Assembly: GCF_004342905.1 (NCBI RefSeq)
Contig: NZ_SMAN01000001.1
Coordinates: forward strand, 434,721 to 498,720
DNA from: Melghiribacillus thermohalophilus
GTDB taxonomy: Bacteria; Bacillota; Bacilli; Bacillales; Alkalibacillaceae
Length of the DNA: 64,000 nucleotides
Direction of reading: 5' to 3'
The number at the start of each line of letters is the position of its first letter. Position 1 is the stretch's first letter. The notes below the pieces were generated by a model that was not told the origin of the DNA, searched no databases, and worked only from the letters and a program-made list of their open reading frames with translations. Positions 41,856 through 52,642 of the stretch are shown piece after piece. A program made the position numbers and the translations under genes.

Positions 41856-42345
41856 GTTCTAACCCGCCTTTTCTGCTTTTACACGAATGTATCATAACCG
41901 GTTCAAAAAAGGCGACGAGCTTTGTCAGCTTGTCCATTAAATTTTTCGAAAAATAACGGCAAAAGGTCATCTAAACCGTAAAATATATTTATTTTCAGCC
42001 ATTCATTTTCATTTTTTCTGTGAGCTATGTCAACATCCCATGAACCTTTACACCTTTACTTTCTGCAAAACTGAAAAAATGACTAAAAAAAACGGAAAAC
42101 GGAATGAAAAAGGAACATTAGTTAACCTTTACATAAATGAGTTCGGATGGTTGTCCCTTTGTCAAATGTTTCCTCATCCCGAGAGCACAGCATAAGACTC
42201 TTTCGCCAGCACATCTTTTTGCTGACTGCTGGAAATTCGACTCGTGCTCTTTTTGCAGAAATCCTGGTATTTGGACTGCGTTAATATTCCAGGTAATTTG
42301 TTCTTCTTTCCCGCCGTTAAATCCATTATGGTCCCCAGCCTGTTT
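41856..42345. other. Gene-free stretch between spoIIB and the GGDEF gene
   Basis: AT-rich, with no frame having both a start site and plausible composition. It should contain the spoIIB promoter. I looked for a c-di-GMP riboswitch because the next gene is a diguanylate cyclase and saw none. Confidence 0.5.
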
Positions 42346-44058
42346 TTACTCTATGGCACTTTTGTAAGCAGCAACTCGATTTCTTCCCTTTTGTTTGGCC
42401 CCCATATACATTGCCCGGTCTGCATGTCGAATCAATTCATTGGGGTCTTCACAATCTGCCGGATAGGAGGCAACCCCGATGCTTGCTGTTACATTTACTT
42501 CAATTGAGTCCTGCCCATTCTGAATATGCTGGACAAGGGTAAAAGGTTTACTTGCAAGTTCAATCCGCACCCTTTCTGCCAGACGGGTTGCATGGTCCTT
42601 ATCCGTCCCCGGCAGCAGAATGACAAATTCTTCTCCACCATAACGGGCAACGATTCCCTGCTTGCCAATAAATTGTTTTAGCCTGTCAGCCAGCTGGCAT
42701 AACACTTCATTTCCGCTTTCATGACCATACGTATCATTAATCTGTTTAAAATGATCAAGGTCCAGCAAAATCAGAGAAACGGTCTCCTGAATTCCTTTTG
42801 CTTCCATGTCTTCGAACAGCTGCTGCAAATAATTTTGAATGAAGCGGTAGTTATACAGTTTCGTGAGATGGCATGTTTCCGTCTTCGTTTTTGTCGTCTG
42901 ATAATGACGGGCATTTTCAATTGCGACTGCCAGATAATTGGACACGATTTTAATCAACATGAGATGATATTTCTCAAAAGCTCTCCTTTTGTTGGATGCG
43001 AGCGTCATCACCCCTACAATATCTTCATTCCGATGAACAGGTACGGATAACACACTTTCTGCAGATTCGGGAATAGTCGGATCTTCGATGTGGCTCCATT
43101 TCTTTTTCCGGTCAAAAAAAATCTCTTCACCTTTCTCATAAACGATCCCGCTTATTCCCTCGCCTTTTTTCAGGGTATATTCGGGAGGTTTCTGCTGGCC
43201 ATGTTGATCGGCAAACCGGATGAGCTTCATCGTCTCATTTGTGTTTAAAATATCCCAGATATACGTATACTCCACACTCAATAGATCTTTGACTTCATTG
43301 ACAAGGATATCCAGCACTTCTTTTACATCGAGCTTTCCTGTTAATTTTTGGCCAATGTCACTGGTTTTTCTCATATATTTATTAATTCTTCTGCTTGTGT
43401 AGTAACTTTTCAGAATGAATGATACGGCTATAAACGGAGTCCCGACATAATAAATGGCTCCGATGCCCATTTCGACGTAGAGGAGATACAGGACAAAACC
43501 GACAGGAAGAACGATTAGTGTCGTTAGCAGTTCCCATAAAAGCCCGACGTTAAAAAACTTAAATTTTTGCTGTGTCACAAAGTTGCGGAACAGGTACAGC
43601 AAAACCTGGTTGGATGCAAAAATTCCAAATATATACCCCATCGTTGGAATGATTTCAACTGAATCCCCGTGGGTGCCGCCAAAAAGATAATAGATCATTG
43701 CACCAAATATAGAAGTTAGTAAGAACATCAGGAGATTGATAGGGATCCGGTGCAGCTCATTTTTCCCGATCCGAAGTCGCAGGATGAGAAATAAGGCTGC
43801 CATCTGCGTCAAAATAATTTCAATAAAAAGCCCATAATACAGGAAGACAGTCAGACTGATCCCCTGAATAAAAAAGATGGGCGTGTCATCAACAACGATC
43901 GGAAAATAAGCTACGATTAACATTAATACAGAAAATGACACGATATCGATCCAGTTGTCTCCAAATGAAGGGGTAAACAAATGATACAAATAAAACAGGG
44001 ACACGGGCCAAATGACAACCCAGACCAGCCAGATTACGATTTTTCTTTCTTTTGTCAT
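42346..44058 (-). CDS. Membrane diguanylate cyclase (MASE-like / GAF / GGDEF)
   Basis: Makes cyclic di-GMP from GTP. 570 aa: about seven N-terminal helices (to about residue 225), a GAF domain (DVKEVLDILVNEVKDLLSVEYTYIWD to IENARHYQ), then a GGDEF domain with LLDLDHFKQINDTYGHESGNEVL and the active loop RYGGEEFVILLPG. The RxxD inhibitory site expected five residues before GGEEF is absent, so product inhibition by that site is unlikely. No EAL or HD-GYP partner is in the window. It stands between spoIIB and folC, where B. subtilis has a comC gene. Confidence 0.93.
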   Translation of the reverse strand: MTKERKIVIWLVWVVIWPVSLFYLYHLFTPSFGDNWIDIVSFSVLMLIVAYFPIVVDDTPIFFIQGISLTVFLYYGLFIEIILTQMAALFLILRLRIGKNELHRIPINLLMFLLTSIFGAMIYYLFGGTHGDSVEIIPTMGYIFGIFASNQVLLYLFRNFVTQQKFKFFNVGLLWELLTTLIVLPVGFVLYLLYVEMGIGAIYYVGTPFIAVSFILKSYYTSRRINKYMRKTSDIGQKLTGKLDVKEVLDILVNEVKDLLSVEYTYIWDILNTNETMKLIRFADQHGQQKPPEYTLKKGEGISGIVYEKGEEIFFDRKKKWSHIEDPTIPESAESVLSVPVHRNEDIVGVMTLASNKRRAFEKYHLMLIKIVSNYLAVAIENARHYQTTKTKTETCHLTKLYNYRFIQNYLQQLFEDMEAKGIQETVSLILLDLDHFKQINDTYGHESGNEVLCQLADRLKQFIGKQGIVARYGGEEFVILLPGTDKDHATRLAERVRIELASKPFTLVQHIQNGQDSIEVNVTASIGVASYPADCEDPNELIRHADRAMYMGAKQKGRNRVAAYKSAIE

Positions 44059-44157
44059 TCAAAGCATCTCCCAAATTACCTATTTGCCCGATAAAGATGA
44101 TGATATTCATAGGAAAATTATCCGAATTTTTTCAAATTATGAAAATTTTATTTTAGT

Positions 44158-45459
44158 TTAGCATAATCTTTTTATCCTATCAAAGTAATTTCTCACTTCT
44201 GAAATAAAATAAAGAGAACCGGTAATCACAATGACATCCTTGTCTGATGCAGTCTGAACACATTTTTCTATGGCTTCCTTCCAGGATTGATGCCAGCTTT
44301 TATGACTGGCTCTGGACTTTTTGTATAGTTCTTTCGGACTAATGGCTCTCGGAAAGTCAAAGGTAGTAAATCTGAACTGATCAACATGATTTTCCAGAAG
44401 AGAAAGCATCCCTGTAACCGGTTTATCATGTAAAACTGTAAAAATTAATTGTCGACGATGATCCGGATAATAACGGTTAAGGGTATCTACTAATGTTTTA
44501 ATTCCCTCTTCGTTGTGTGCACCATCGAGAATGATAACTGGATTGTCCTGAATGATTTCAAAACGTCCAGGCCATGTGGTGTGAAGCAAAGCTTTTTTTA
44601 CGAGTAAAGGGTCGAATTCTAGCTTTTCCATTTCTGTCAAAAGCAGAAAGGTTTGCAGGGCAAGAGACGCATTCACAGTCTGGTGAGTTCCCTTCATGTT
44701 TAACGTGATATCATCAAGCTGAACAGCGGATGATTGAAAGGTAAAGTGTTCTTTTCCCTCATCAAGCTGATGGTTACTGCTGAAAAAATCCTTTCCGTAT
44801 TCGTAAACCGGTGCATGCATTTTTCTGGCCTGGCTGCATACAACTTTTCGTGCATCTCGCTGGTTTACGGCAGTCACAAGGGGAATACGGTTTTTGATTA
44901 TTCCTGCCTTTTCAAAAGCGATCTCTTCATATGTATCTCCTAAAATGTTCATGTGGTCCTTTCCTACGTTTGTAATCACCGTGATCAACGGACGGACAAT
45001 ATTTGTAGAATCCAGTCTTCCCCCGAGACCCGTTTCAAAAATGACATAATCCACTTCCTGCTGAGCAAAATAGTCAAAGGCAATGGCGGTAATAACTTCA
45101 AATTCGGTTGCTGCACCAAGTGGCGTCTGTTCAAGCTTTTCATATAACGGTTTTATCTTTTTTACATGATGAACCAGGTCTTCATCCGAAATGGGTATTC
45201 CATTCAGACTGATTCGTTCATGAAACTTCATGATATAGGGAGAGGTGAACGTACCTACCCTAAAACCGTGATATTGAAGTAAATTTCTTATATAAGATAG
45301 GGTTGACCCTTTCCCATTGGTGCCTGCAATGTGAATGGCCCTAAGCTTATTTTCCGGATGATCCAGTTGTTCCATGAACCACTCCATCCGCTTTAAACCG
45401 GGTTTAATCCCAAATGGGAGCCGGCCGTGAATCCATCCAATAGCCTCATTGACGTCCAT
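44158..45459 (-). CDS. folC: Folylpolyglutamate synthase / dihydrofolate synthase
   Basis: Adds glutamates to folates. 433 aa: P-loop IAGTNGKGSTLSYI, the FTSPYIMKFHERISLNG omega-loop region, and the GRFEIIQDNPVIILDGAHNEEG C-terminal motif. GAGGG precedes the start. Follows valS by 118 bp. Confidence 0.96.
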   Translation of the reverse strand: MDVNEAIGWIHGRLPFGIKPGLKRMEWFMEQLDHPENKLRAIHIAGTNGKGSTLSYIRNLLQYHGFRVGTFTSPYIMKFHERISLNGIPISDEDLVHHVKKIKPLYEKLEQTPLGAATEFEVITAIAFDYFAQQEVDYVIFETGLGGRLDSTNIVRPLITVITNVGKDHMNILGDTYEEIAFEKAGIIKNRIPLVTAVNQRDARKVVCSQARKMHAPVYEYGKDFFSSNHQLDEGKEHFTFQSSAVQLDDITLNMKGTHQTVNASLALQTFLLLTEMEKLEFDPLLVKKALLHTTWPGRFEIIQDNPVIILDGAHNEEGIKTLVDTLNRYYPDHRRQLIFTVLHDKPVTGMLSLLENHVDQFRFTTFDFPRAISPKELYKKSRASHKSWHQSWKEAIEKCVQTASDKDVIVITGSLYFISEVRNYFDRIKRLC

Positions 45460-45507
45460 GGTCTTCCCTCATTTCTGTTCACTCTCTTTTTGCTATATTC
45501 CCATATG

Positions 45508-45539
45508 AAACCCTTGCTATCCAATGATAGCAAGGGTTT
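45508..45539. repeat. Perfect hairpin between valS and folC
   Basis: 14-bp perfect stem (AAACCCTTGCTATC arm) with a CAAT loop. No long T run follows on either side (minus: GGGTTTCATATG), so it is not a clear terminator. A near copy lies at 62804-62833. Confidence 0.6.
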
Positions 45540-45577
45540 GTGAAAAGGAAAACCTCTTCGTTCCAACCATCTCTCTA

Positions 45578-48223
45578 TCAAGACCTTAATTCATTCAGTC
45601 GTGATTCAACTTTTGACCGTTTCTCAAGATACTCTTTTTCCTTTTCCCGTTCTTTTTCTACGACATGTTCCGGTGCTTTGTTCACAAAATGTTCGTTTGC
45701 CAGTTTTTTCTGCACCCGCTCAACTTCTGCATTCCATTTATCCCATTCTTTTTCGAGACGCTTGATCTCTTCTTCAAGATCAATTAAGCCTTCCAGTGGA
45801 AGGTAAATTGCTGCTCCGGTTACAACAGCACTCATGGCTTTATCCGGAATATTCAGGTCCGTGCCAATCTGAAGTTCTCCCGGGTTACAGAAACGCTCCA
45901 GATAATGGCGGTTGTCTTCCAGTTCGGACTTAACGGCATCATCATTAACCTTAATAAGCATTTGGATTTCTTTAGACATTGGCGTATCCACTTCTGCCCG
46001 GATGTTGCGTACCGAACGGATAATGTCCACAAGCCGTTTCATTTGTTGTGATGCCTTTTCATTGGTCAGCTCTGGACGAACTTCAGGCCAGGATTGAACC
46101 GTAATGGATTCCCCTTCATGGGGTAGATGCTGCCAGATTTCTTCTGTGATGAATGGCATAAATGGATGCAGCATGCGCATCATTTGATCCAAAACATATA
46201 CCAGAATCGACCTGGTGGTCTGTTTAGCTTCTTCATCTTCACCATATAAAGGAAGTTTCGCCATTTCAATATACCAGTCACAGTAATCATCCCAGATAAA
46301 GTTATACAGATGGCGTCCGGCTTCCCCGAATTCATACTTTTCAATGTTTTTAGTAACTTGCTCAATGGTTTCATTCAACCGGGTGAGAATCCATTCATCT
46401 GCAACAGACTTATTCCCTGTTACCTTCATATCTTCAAGCTTAAAGTCACCCAGGTTCATCAGGACAAATCGGGATGCATTCCAGATCTTATTGGCAAAAT
46501 TCCAGGTAGCCTCAACCTTTTCCCACTGGAAACGCAGATCCTGACCAGGTGATGAACCGGTCGAAAGGAAGTAGCGCAGTGAGTCCGCTCCATATTGATC
46601 AATGACATCCATCGGGTCTACACCGTTGCCCAGGGATTTACTCATTTTCCGGCCCTGAGCGTCCCGTACCAGACCGTGAATCAATACATCCTTAAACGGA
46701 CGCCTTTCTGTAAATTCAACAGACTGAAAAATCATGCGGGATACCCAGAAGAAAATGATGTCATACCCGGTAACCAGCACATCTGTTGGGAAATACCGTT
46801 TATAATCCTTGCTATTTTCATCTGGCCAGCCCATGGTAGAGAACGGCCACAGCGCAGAAGAGAACCAGGTATCGAGAACATCTGGATCCTGCTCCCAGTT
46901 TTCCTCATCCTCTGGTGCTTCCCGTCCTACATATACTTCTCCGGTTTCTTTATGGTACCAGGCCGGAATTCGGTGGCCCCACCAGAGCTGGCGGGATATA
47001 CACCAGTCACGGATGTTTTCCATCCAGTGTAAATAAGTCTTTTCAAAGCGTTCCGGCACAAAGTTTACTTTATCTTCTTTCTTTTGAAGGTTAATGGCTG
47101 CCTCTGCCAGAGGTTTCATTTTAACAAACCACTGGGTAGATAAATACGGTTCTACAACAGCACCGCTCCGCTCTGAATGCCCAACGGAGTGTACATGTTC
47201 CTCCATTTTAAACAGAATCCCTTCTTCCTGCAGATCCTTTACCAGCTGTTTCCGGCACTCAAAGCGGTCCATTCCCTGGTATTTGCCGGCATTTTCATTC
47301 ATCGTGCCATCTTCATTCATGACAAGAATCCGTTCTAAATTGTGCCGGTTGCCGATTTCAAAGTCATTCGGGTCGTGAGCCGGGGTAATCTTCACGGCAC
47401 CGGAACCGAATTCCATGTCTACATATTCATCGGCAATAATTTCAATTTCCCGTCCGGTAATCGGCAAGATCACTTTTTTGCCGATGAGATGTTTGTAGCG
47501 CTCATCATCTGGATGTACGGCTACTGCTGTATCCCCGAGCATGGTCTCGGGACGGGTAGTGGCAATTTCAATATGGCCGCTCCCATCCTTCAGCGGGTAT
47601 TTCATATGGTAAAAATGACCCTTGACTTCTTTGTAAATAACCTCAATATCCGAAAGGGCGGTTTTCGTTTCGGGATCCCAGTTAATAATATACTCCCCGC
47701 GGTAGATCAGTCCCTTTTCGTAAAGGGAAACAAATACTTCACGTACCGCTTTTGAAAGTCCTTCATCCAGGGTGAACCGTTCCCGGGAATAATCAAGGCC
47801 CAGTCCAAGCTTTTCCCACTGTTTCCGGATAAACGATGCATACTCCTCTTTCCATTCCCAGACCTTTTCCAAAAACTTTTTCCGGCCTAAATCATAACGG
47901 GTTTTTCCTTCTTCCCGAAGTTTTGCTTCAACCTTTGCCTGTGTCGCAATGCCGGCATGATCCATTCCCGGAAGCCACAGAACATCATAGCCCCTCATCC
48001 GTTTATAGCGGGTAATAATGTCCTGGAGGGTCGTATCCCAGGCATGGCCGAGGTGCAGTTTTCCGGTAACGTTTGGTGGCGGTATAACCACCGTGAAAGG
48101 TTCCTTCGACTCATCATCTTTCGCTTCAAAAAATTTCCCCTTCACCCAGAAGTCATACATCCCCTTTTCAACCTTTACAGGGTCGTATTTTGGCGGCAGG
48201 GTTACATCTTTTTGCTGTTCCAT
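45578..48223 (-). CDS. valS: Valyl-tRNA synthetase
   Basis: Class I synthetase for tRNA-Val with an editing domain. 881 aa: [14 protein letters not shown] (HIGH), the CP1 editing region [26 protein letters not shown], and the C-terminal coiled-coil arm of about 65 residues ([22 protein letters not shown]). AAGGAGG precedes the ATG. Controlled by a T-box. Confidence 0.98.
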   Translation of the reverse strand: MEQQKDVTLPPKYDPVKVEKGMYDFWVKGKFFEAKDDESKEPFTVVIPPPNVTGKLHLGHAWDTTLQDIITRYKRMRGYDVLWLPGMDHAGIATQAKVEAKLREEGKTRYDLGRKKFLEKVWEWKEEYASFIRKQWEKLGLGLDYSRERFTLDEGLSKAVREVFVSLYEKGLIYRGEYIINWDPETKTALSDIEVIYKEVKGHFYHMKYPLKDGSGHIEIATTRPETMLGDTAVAVHPDDERYKHLIGKKVILPITGREIEIIADEYVDMEFGSGAVKITPAHDPNDFEIGNRHNLERILVMNEDGTMNENAGKYQGMDRFECRKQLVKDLQEEGILFKMEEHVHSVGHSERSGAVVEPYLSTQWFVKMKPLAEAAINLQKKEDKVNFVPERFEKTYLHWMENIRDWCISRQLWWGHRIPAWYHKETGEVYVGREAPEDEENWEQDPDVLDTWFSSALWPFSTMGWPDENSKDYKRYFPTDVLVTGYDIIFFWVSRMIFQSVEFTERRPFKDVLIHGLVRDAQGRKMSKSLGNGVDPMDVIDQYGADSLRYFLSTGSSPGQDLRFQWEKVEATWNFANKIWNASRFVLMNLGDFKLEDMKVTGNKSVADEWILTRLNETIEQVTKNIEKYEFGEAGRHLYNFIWDDYCDWYIEMAKLPLYGEDEEAKQTTRSILVYVLDQMMRMLHPFMPFITEEIWQHLPHEGESITVQSWPEVRPELTNEKASQQMKRLVDIIRSVRNIRAEVDTPMSKEIQMLIKVNDDAVKSELEDNRHYLERFCNPGELQIGTDLNIPDKAMSAVVTGAAIYLPLEGLIDLEEEIKRLEKEWDKWNAEVERVQKKLANEHFVNKAPEHVVEKEREKEKEYLEKRSKVESRLNELRS

Positions 48224-48342
48224 AGCTAAAGGCCTCCTTTTTGACTCATATGTTTATTCATCCTCATTTGCCAGGCTCACATTCTTCAGATAACGGGCTG
48301 AAAAGCGGTGGAATAACACCAGTCCGTCGAATTTAAACAAAT

Positions 48343-48379
48343 AAAAAACCTTTCCATCCAAAAAAGGACGAAAAGGGTT
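48343..48379 (-). terminator. T-box terminator before valS
   Basis: AACCCTTTTCGTCC pairs imperfectly with GGATGGAAAGGTT over a T loop, then TTTTTT on the minus strand. Confidence 0.85.
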
Positions 48380-48606
48380 ATTTCGCGGTACCACCTTTAT
48401 TCACAGACCGTCTTACGAGATCTGTGCACTCTCCATGATAACGGTTATTCACCGGCTTCTTCTACTCTGTTTTCAAAGAAGCAGCTTCTCCGGGGCGACC
48501 TTCCAGGAATCCATCACCTGGGAAACCTCTCAGCCAGTGAGTTTCCCTCTCTGAAGGGCTTTTTCCTGTACTCCTCCCCATCACAGCTTTTCGTAATTTC
48601 CTTGTA
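48343..48606 (-). promoter_or_regulatory. T-box leader of valS
   Basis: Minus strand T-box sequence AAAGGTGGTACCGCG (48384-48398) followed by a terminator, with a long structured 5-prime part. A GTC valine codon at 48497-48499 (context GGAAGGTCGCC) sits where the specifier is expected by analogy with the hisS leader; tentative. Confidence 0.93.
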
Positions 48607-48612
48607 TTAGTT

Positions 48613-48642
48613 ATTTTAGCCACTTTTCTAAAAAAAAGTCAA
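48613..48642 (-). promoter_or_regulatory. Promoter of valS
   Basis: Minus strand TTGACT (48637-48642), 18-bp spacer, TAAAAT (48613-48618). Confidence 0.65.
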
Positions 48643-48711
48643 TGGTTGCACAACATTTTTTGTTCAGGAATATACATATAATGCCCTTAACTTGCAGAAG
48701 GAGGTCCCTTC

Positions 48712-48900
48712 ATGAGCAAATTTTATCGCTACAAGCTGCCGCCATGGCTGAGACAGATCATCATTGTCATTGAGAAATGCACTTTGCCTTTAATGGTCTT
48801 TCAACTGATTCGAACCCTGCTTTTTCCGACTTCCCTTGATGTCTTCTTGTCAGGGATACTGGTAGGCCTATTTTTTGCTTTTTATTTAGACTGGATTTAA
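48712..48900 (+). CDS. Small membrane protein (62 aa), unrecognised
   Basis: Starts with ATG behind a full GAAGGAGGTCC site 7 nt upstream, which is strong support for a real gene. Two hydrophobic segments (IIIVIEKCTLPLMVFQLIRTLLF and FLSGILVGLFFAFYLDWI). It ends by 4 nt over the ysxE stop (convergent). No family recognised. Between valS and ysxE. Confidence 0.7.
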   Translation: MSKFYRYKLPPWLRQIIIVIEKCTLPLMVFQLIRTLLFPTSLDVFLSGILVGLFFAFYLDWI

Positions 48901-49895
48901 TCGTCGGTTCTCTGGTTTTGCAGAATGTGATCCATTTTTTGTTCAAGCGTCATCAGGTTTGAAAAATAAAAACGGAAACGTTCGAAACGCTGGACCCAGT
49001 TCACCTCAGAATAACGATCCCTCTGATTAAAATATTGGTTCACATATTTGAAGAAAAAGTCCGTATGCATCAAATGAAGAACAGCCCAGGATATTTCGCT
49101 CTTTTTAAAGGATAGCTGATGAATGTAATCCTCTAATCCCGTTTCTAGATGATCGAAAGGAGGCCGGGGACTTGCCAGTGAATGTCGGAGAAGATTGGCG
49201 AGATCTTCTCCCGGGTGCCCCATATGTGCGGATTCCCAGTTAATGAAAACTGGCCCCTGCATGCTGCTTAGAATATGCGATGGGCTCAAGGCTCCATGGC
49301 ACAATACCGTGCGCATTTTTTGTTCTCTGGACAGACAATGATACCAGCGGCTGTACCAGCGGTTCGCTTTTTTACATACATCATAAAACAACGGATAAAG
49401 ATTGCACAGTTGATATCCGCTCGGCGACATATAATGCTGGTTTTCCACTTGTCCTATTTTTTTCTCAAACCAGCCAAAACTTTCATCCACCTGTGACCGC
49501 CGTGTCTCGATCCATTTCCTATAGAAATGGGGGTCAATCGGGAATACTTGTGACGTCTTTTTATGGATGGCAGCAAGTTCAGAAAACGATTCAGGGTATA
49601 TTGAAGGTACAGAATTTGCTGGCGGTTCAATCCATGGCATGACATAATACCAGTCACCGTTGATTTGAACCGCCAGTTCCTGTTCCCTGGTTAGATACAG
49701 AGGGATTATGGAATGTAATTTCTTTATCCGCGCAAGGCGGTAAGCCATCTGAAAGCGCGGGTATATATCGTGACGGGAAGTTTTTTTTACTGCTACATGT
49801 CTGTCTCCTGTATATACTTTTGTTACACGGGGGGTTATCGGTTCTTTCTGATAGCCGAACATTCCATATCTGGCCAGGATTAGATTGGTCGTCAT
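48897..49895 (-). CDS. ysxE: YsxE, CotS-family spore coat pseudokinase
   Basis: APH/CotS-type fold, 332 aa. The catalytic loop reads VLCHGALSPSHIL: the HGD aspartate is replaced by alanine and the metal asparagine by histidine, and the DxD position reads FINWESA. It is therefore probably inactive as a kinase and structural. It lies 25 bp after spoVID and is the B. subtilis ysxE position. GGAGATG precedes the ATG. Confidence 0.88.
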   Translation of the reverse strand: MTTNLILARYGMFGYQKEPITPRVTKVYTGDRHVAVKKTSRHDIYPRFQMAYRLARIKKLHSIIPLYLTREQELAVQINGDWYYVMPWIEPPANSVPSIYPESFSELAAIHKKTSQVFPIDPHFYRKWIETRRSQVDESFGWFEKKIGQVENQHYMSPSGYQLCNLYPLFYDVCKKANRWYSRWYHCLSREQKMRTVLCHGALSPSHILSSMQGPVFINWESAHMGHPGEDLANLLRHSLASPRPPFDHLETGLEDYIHQLSFKKSEISWAVLHLMHTDFFFKYVNQYFNQRDRYSEVNWVQRFERFRFYFSNLMTLEQKMDHILQNQRTDD

Positions 49896-49920
49896 GTTTC
49901 ATTCATCTCCAGGTCTCGCG

Positions 49921-51042
49921 TTATGTTGTCTGTGTCTTCACTGGAATGTATAGAAGCTGTCCGGGCGTAAGATTTTCATCCTCCAGCCGGTTGATAGCCT
50001 GAATCTGGGAAGGGGAGACATGATATAACTCAGCCAGAGATTCCAGCGTATCATTTTGCTGAACGATACGTAGCTTGATTTTGGTATATGATTCTTCTTC
50101 TTGACGGAACATCGTCGTTAAATATCCTGCATCTTCCCGTTCCACATAGGATTCTGTCATTCCACTCTCTTCCAGATCGGCATCTGAACTTTCAAATGTT
50201 GTTGAACTTTCTTCGGCTTCAATGGATTCTTCAGGTGATTCAGAGTCACTCGACTCCTTTTCATGTCCAAAAAATTCCCCAAATGATTGTGTTTTCTTTT
50301 TGAACCAGAAATCTCTTCCCTTCTGATACTCATCTGAACTAACATCATCAACTTCCTCATGTTCATCCTGTATCTCTTCAACGGATTTTTCGTGTTCCAT
50401 TTCGGATCTTATTTCTTCGATGTTCTCCTCATCATTTCTCTCCTCTGATGTGTCATCAAATTTGCTCGACGACTCTTCATGTAAATCTAAGGATTCTTCA
50501 ACTGTATGCTGTTCTAAATGAAAATCAAAGGAAAAAGATTCATCTTCAGATTCCCATTCAATTGGAGCATCCCCCTGATCTTCTTTTTCTTCCCGCAGCT
50601 CATGATCAATTCCATCGATGATCACTTCAGCTGTAAGGCGAAGTTCCTGATCACTTTTCAGCTCATAATCAAAAAAATCAATTTGAACAGCTACCTCATC
50701 GAGGGATTGAACCCGTTCTCTGGGAATAGTAATCTCAACGGGAATATCATAATGAAACTCATTTACTCCATCTTCAAAGCTTCGGATATCCTGAATATAA
50801 CGGCCGACATAACGATCCTGAATAGATAAATCCTGTTCAGGTTCTTCATCTGTGCTACCAGCAGGTATATATTCACCAGTCAGCTCCAGAACACCGCGAA
50901 CAGACACAAAATCATCTTTGTCATAAATGGAAATATCCGGTTCTAAGGCAATGCCAAGCAATTCTGACACTTCCTGTCCCCTTTGAAACCATAATGTTTC
51001 GTTCAGATCAAAACGAAAATGTTGATTCCCATCTTGACTCAA
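49921..51042 (-). CDS. spoVID: Stage VI sporulation protein D, coat encasement protein
   Basis: Coat protein that drives spore encasement and binds SafA. 373 aa from a TTG with GGAGG 7 nt upstream. N-terminal SpoVID domain (HFRFDLNETLWFQRGQEVSEL), a long acidic Glu/Ser-rich middle (about 170-320), and a C-terminal LysM (LRIVQQNDTLESLAELYHVSPSQI). The partner SafA is at about 26 kb. Confidence 0.93.
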   Translation of the reverse strand: MSQDGNQHFRFDLNETLWFQRGQEVSELLGIALEPDISIYDKDDFVSVRGVLELTGEYIPAGSTDEEPEQDLSIQDRYVGRYIQDIRSFEDGVNEFHYDIPVEITIPRERVQSLDEVAVQIDFFDYELKSDQELRLTAEVIIDGIDHELREEKEDQGDAPIEWESEDESFSFDFHLEQHTVEESLDLHEESSSKFDDTSEERNDEENIEEIRSEMEHEKSVEEIQDEHEEVDDVSSDEYQKGRDFWFKKKTQSFGEFFGHEKESSDSESPEESIEAEESSTTFESSDADLEESGMTESYVEREDAGYLTTMFRQEEESYTKIKLRIVQQNDTLESLAELYHVSPSQIQAINRLEDENLTPGQLLYIPVKTQTT

Positions 51043-51282
51043 CAATCTTCCTCCTCTCAAGAACAAAATGCAAAAAACTTACCTTATCAATAAACATATA
51101 TGTGGAAAACAGTTAAAATATGACGTGAAGAAAATGAAAGGGCAACTGCAACAGCCCGGGGGGAACCAATAATCTCCATACAGAGCCCTGTTTAGCCCCG
51201 ATGGACGCTGGATATTGAGAGGAGTTTTGAAAGTTTTGCAGAAGCTATCAACTTCAGCCGATACATTGATACCTTTTAAAAA

Positions 51283-51327
51283 GATAAACACCCGGTCCTG
51301 GAATGGTTTTTCATCATTCGGACCGGG
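51283..51327 (-). terminator. Terminator of the hem operon
   Basis: CCCGGTCC / GGACCGGG stem with an inner GAATG / CATTC stem, followed on the minus strand by TGTTTATCTTTTT, just after hemL. Confidence 0.8.
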
Positions 51328-51333
51328 TTTCCC

Positions 51334-52623
51334 TTATCTTTTCATTTTTCTGAATGTATTCCTGGCTGCCTCGATTGTTTTTTCAAGATCTTCATCGCTA
51401 TGGGCAGTAGAAAGGAACAGTCCTTCAAACTGTGATGGAGGCAGGAAAACCCCCTCATCAATCATCGACCGATAGTAAGATGCAAACAGGTCCAGGTCAG
51501 ATGATTTTGCGGTTTCATAATTGATGACATCCTGATCGGTAAAAAACAAGCCAACCATAGATCCCGCACGGTTAATAGTATGTGGTATACCGTATTCAGT
51601 TGCAGCATCATCAAGGCCCTCGACTAAGCGGTCAACTTTTCGGTTGATGTCTTCGTAAGCGTCTTCCGTCATCGCTTTTAAGGTTTCATAGCCAGCTGTC
51701 ATCGCTAGAGGATTTCCGGAGAGGGTACCTGCCTGATAAATCGGACCGGTTGGGGCAATCGTTTCCATGATTTCTCTCTTTCCACCATAAGCTCCAACAG
51801 GCAATCCTCCTCCAATGACTTTCCCAAGACAGGTTAAATCCGGTGTTACTCCGAAATAACCCTGGGCACACTGATAGCCTACGCGGAATCCGGTCATCAC
51901 TTCATCAAAAATTAACAACGTCCCGTTTTGTTCCGTGAGTTCTCTCAGCTTCTGCAAGAAGTTCTGCCGGGGCGGTACCACTCCCATATTGCCCGCAACC
52001 GGTTCCACAATAACGCCAGCTAGATCATCCCCATATTTTTCAAAAACATACTGCACACTTTCTAAATCATTATAGGGGACGGTTATCGTATTTTGGGCAA
52101 CTGATTCAGGGACGCCGGGACTGTCTGGAAGACCTAAAGTTGCTACCCCGGATCCAGCCTTAATCAGAAGCGAATCCCCGTGGCCATGATAGCACCCCTC
52201 AAATTTCAGAATTTTATCCCTGTTGGTATATCCTCTGGCCAGGCGAAGGGCACTCATGGTTGCTTCAGTTCCGGAGTTTACCATCCGCACCATTTCAATG
52301 GAAGGTACTCTGTCTATCACAAGCTTTGCGAGTTTATTTTCAATCTCCGTAGGTGCACCAAAGCTTGTCCCTCCTTCCACCACTTCTTTTAGCGCTTTCA
52401 CGACCCGTTCATCGGCATGACCTAAAATAAGCGGGCCCCAGCTCAACACATAGTCAATATATTCATTGCCGTCAACATCATAAATCTTTGACCCTTTTCC
52501 CCGTTCCATAAAAACCGGGTTCATGCCAACGGACTTAAAAGCCCGTACCGGCGAGTTCACACCACCGGGCATGAGATTGACTGCTTCCTGGTAATGCTGA
52601 ACCGAACGCTCATGATTTGCCAT
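51334..52623 (-). CDS. hemL: Glutamate-1-semialdehyde 2,1-aminomutase
   Basis: PLP enzyme giving 5-aminolevulinate. 429 aa from [29 protein letters not shown] 9 nt upstream. PLP lysine in [25 protein letters not shown]. Last hem gene, 19 bp after hemB. Confidence 0.97.
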   Translation of the reverse strand: MANHERSVQHYQEAVNLMPGGVNSPVRAFKSVGMNPVFMERGKGSKIYDVDGNEYIDYVLSWGPLILGHADERVVKALKEVVEGGTSFGAPTEIENKLAKLVIDRVPSIEMVRMVNSGTEATMSALRLARGYTNRDKILKFEGCYHGHGDSLLIKAGSGVATLGLPDSPGVPESVAQNTITVPYNDLESVQYVFEKYGDDLAGVIVEPVAGNMGVVPPRQNFLQKLRELTEQNGTLLIFDEVMTGFRVGYQCAQGYFGVTPDLTCLGKVIGGGLPVGAYGGKREIMETIAPTGPIYQAGTLSGNPLAMTAGYETLKAMTEDAYEDINRKVDRLVEGLDDAATEYGIPHTINRAGSMVGLFFTDQDVINYETAKSSDLDLFASYYRSMIDEGVFLPPSQFEGLFLSTAHSDEDLEKTIEAARNTFRKMKR

Positions 52624-52642
52624 GTCACTCATCCTTTCCGTT

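Noticed and set aside
41856..42345. c-di-GMP riboswitch near the diguanylate cyclase
   Set aside because: No GEMM-I or GEMM-II core motif seen on either strand.
42137..42367. Plus-strand frame of 76 codons beside the GGDEF gene
   Set aside because: No ribosome site, odd composition, and it overlaps the end of the GGDEF gene.
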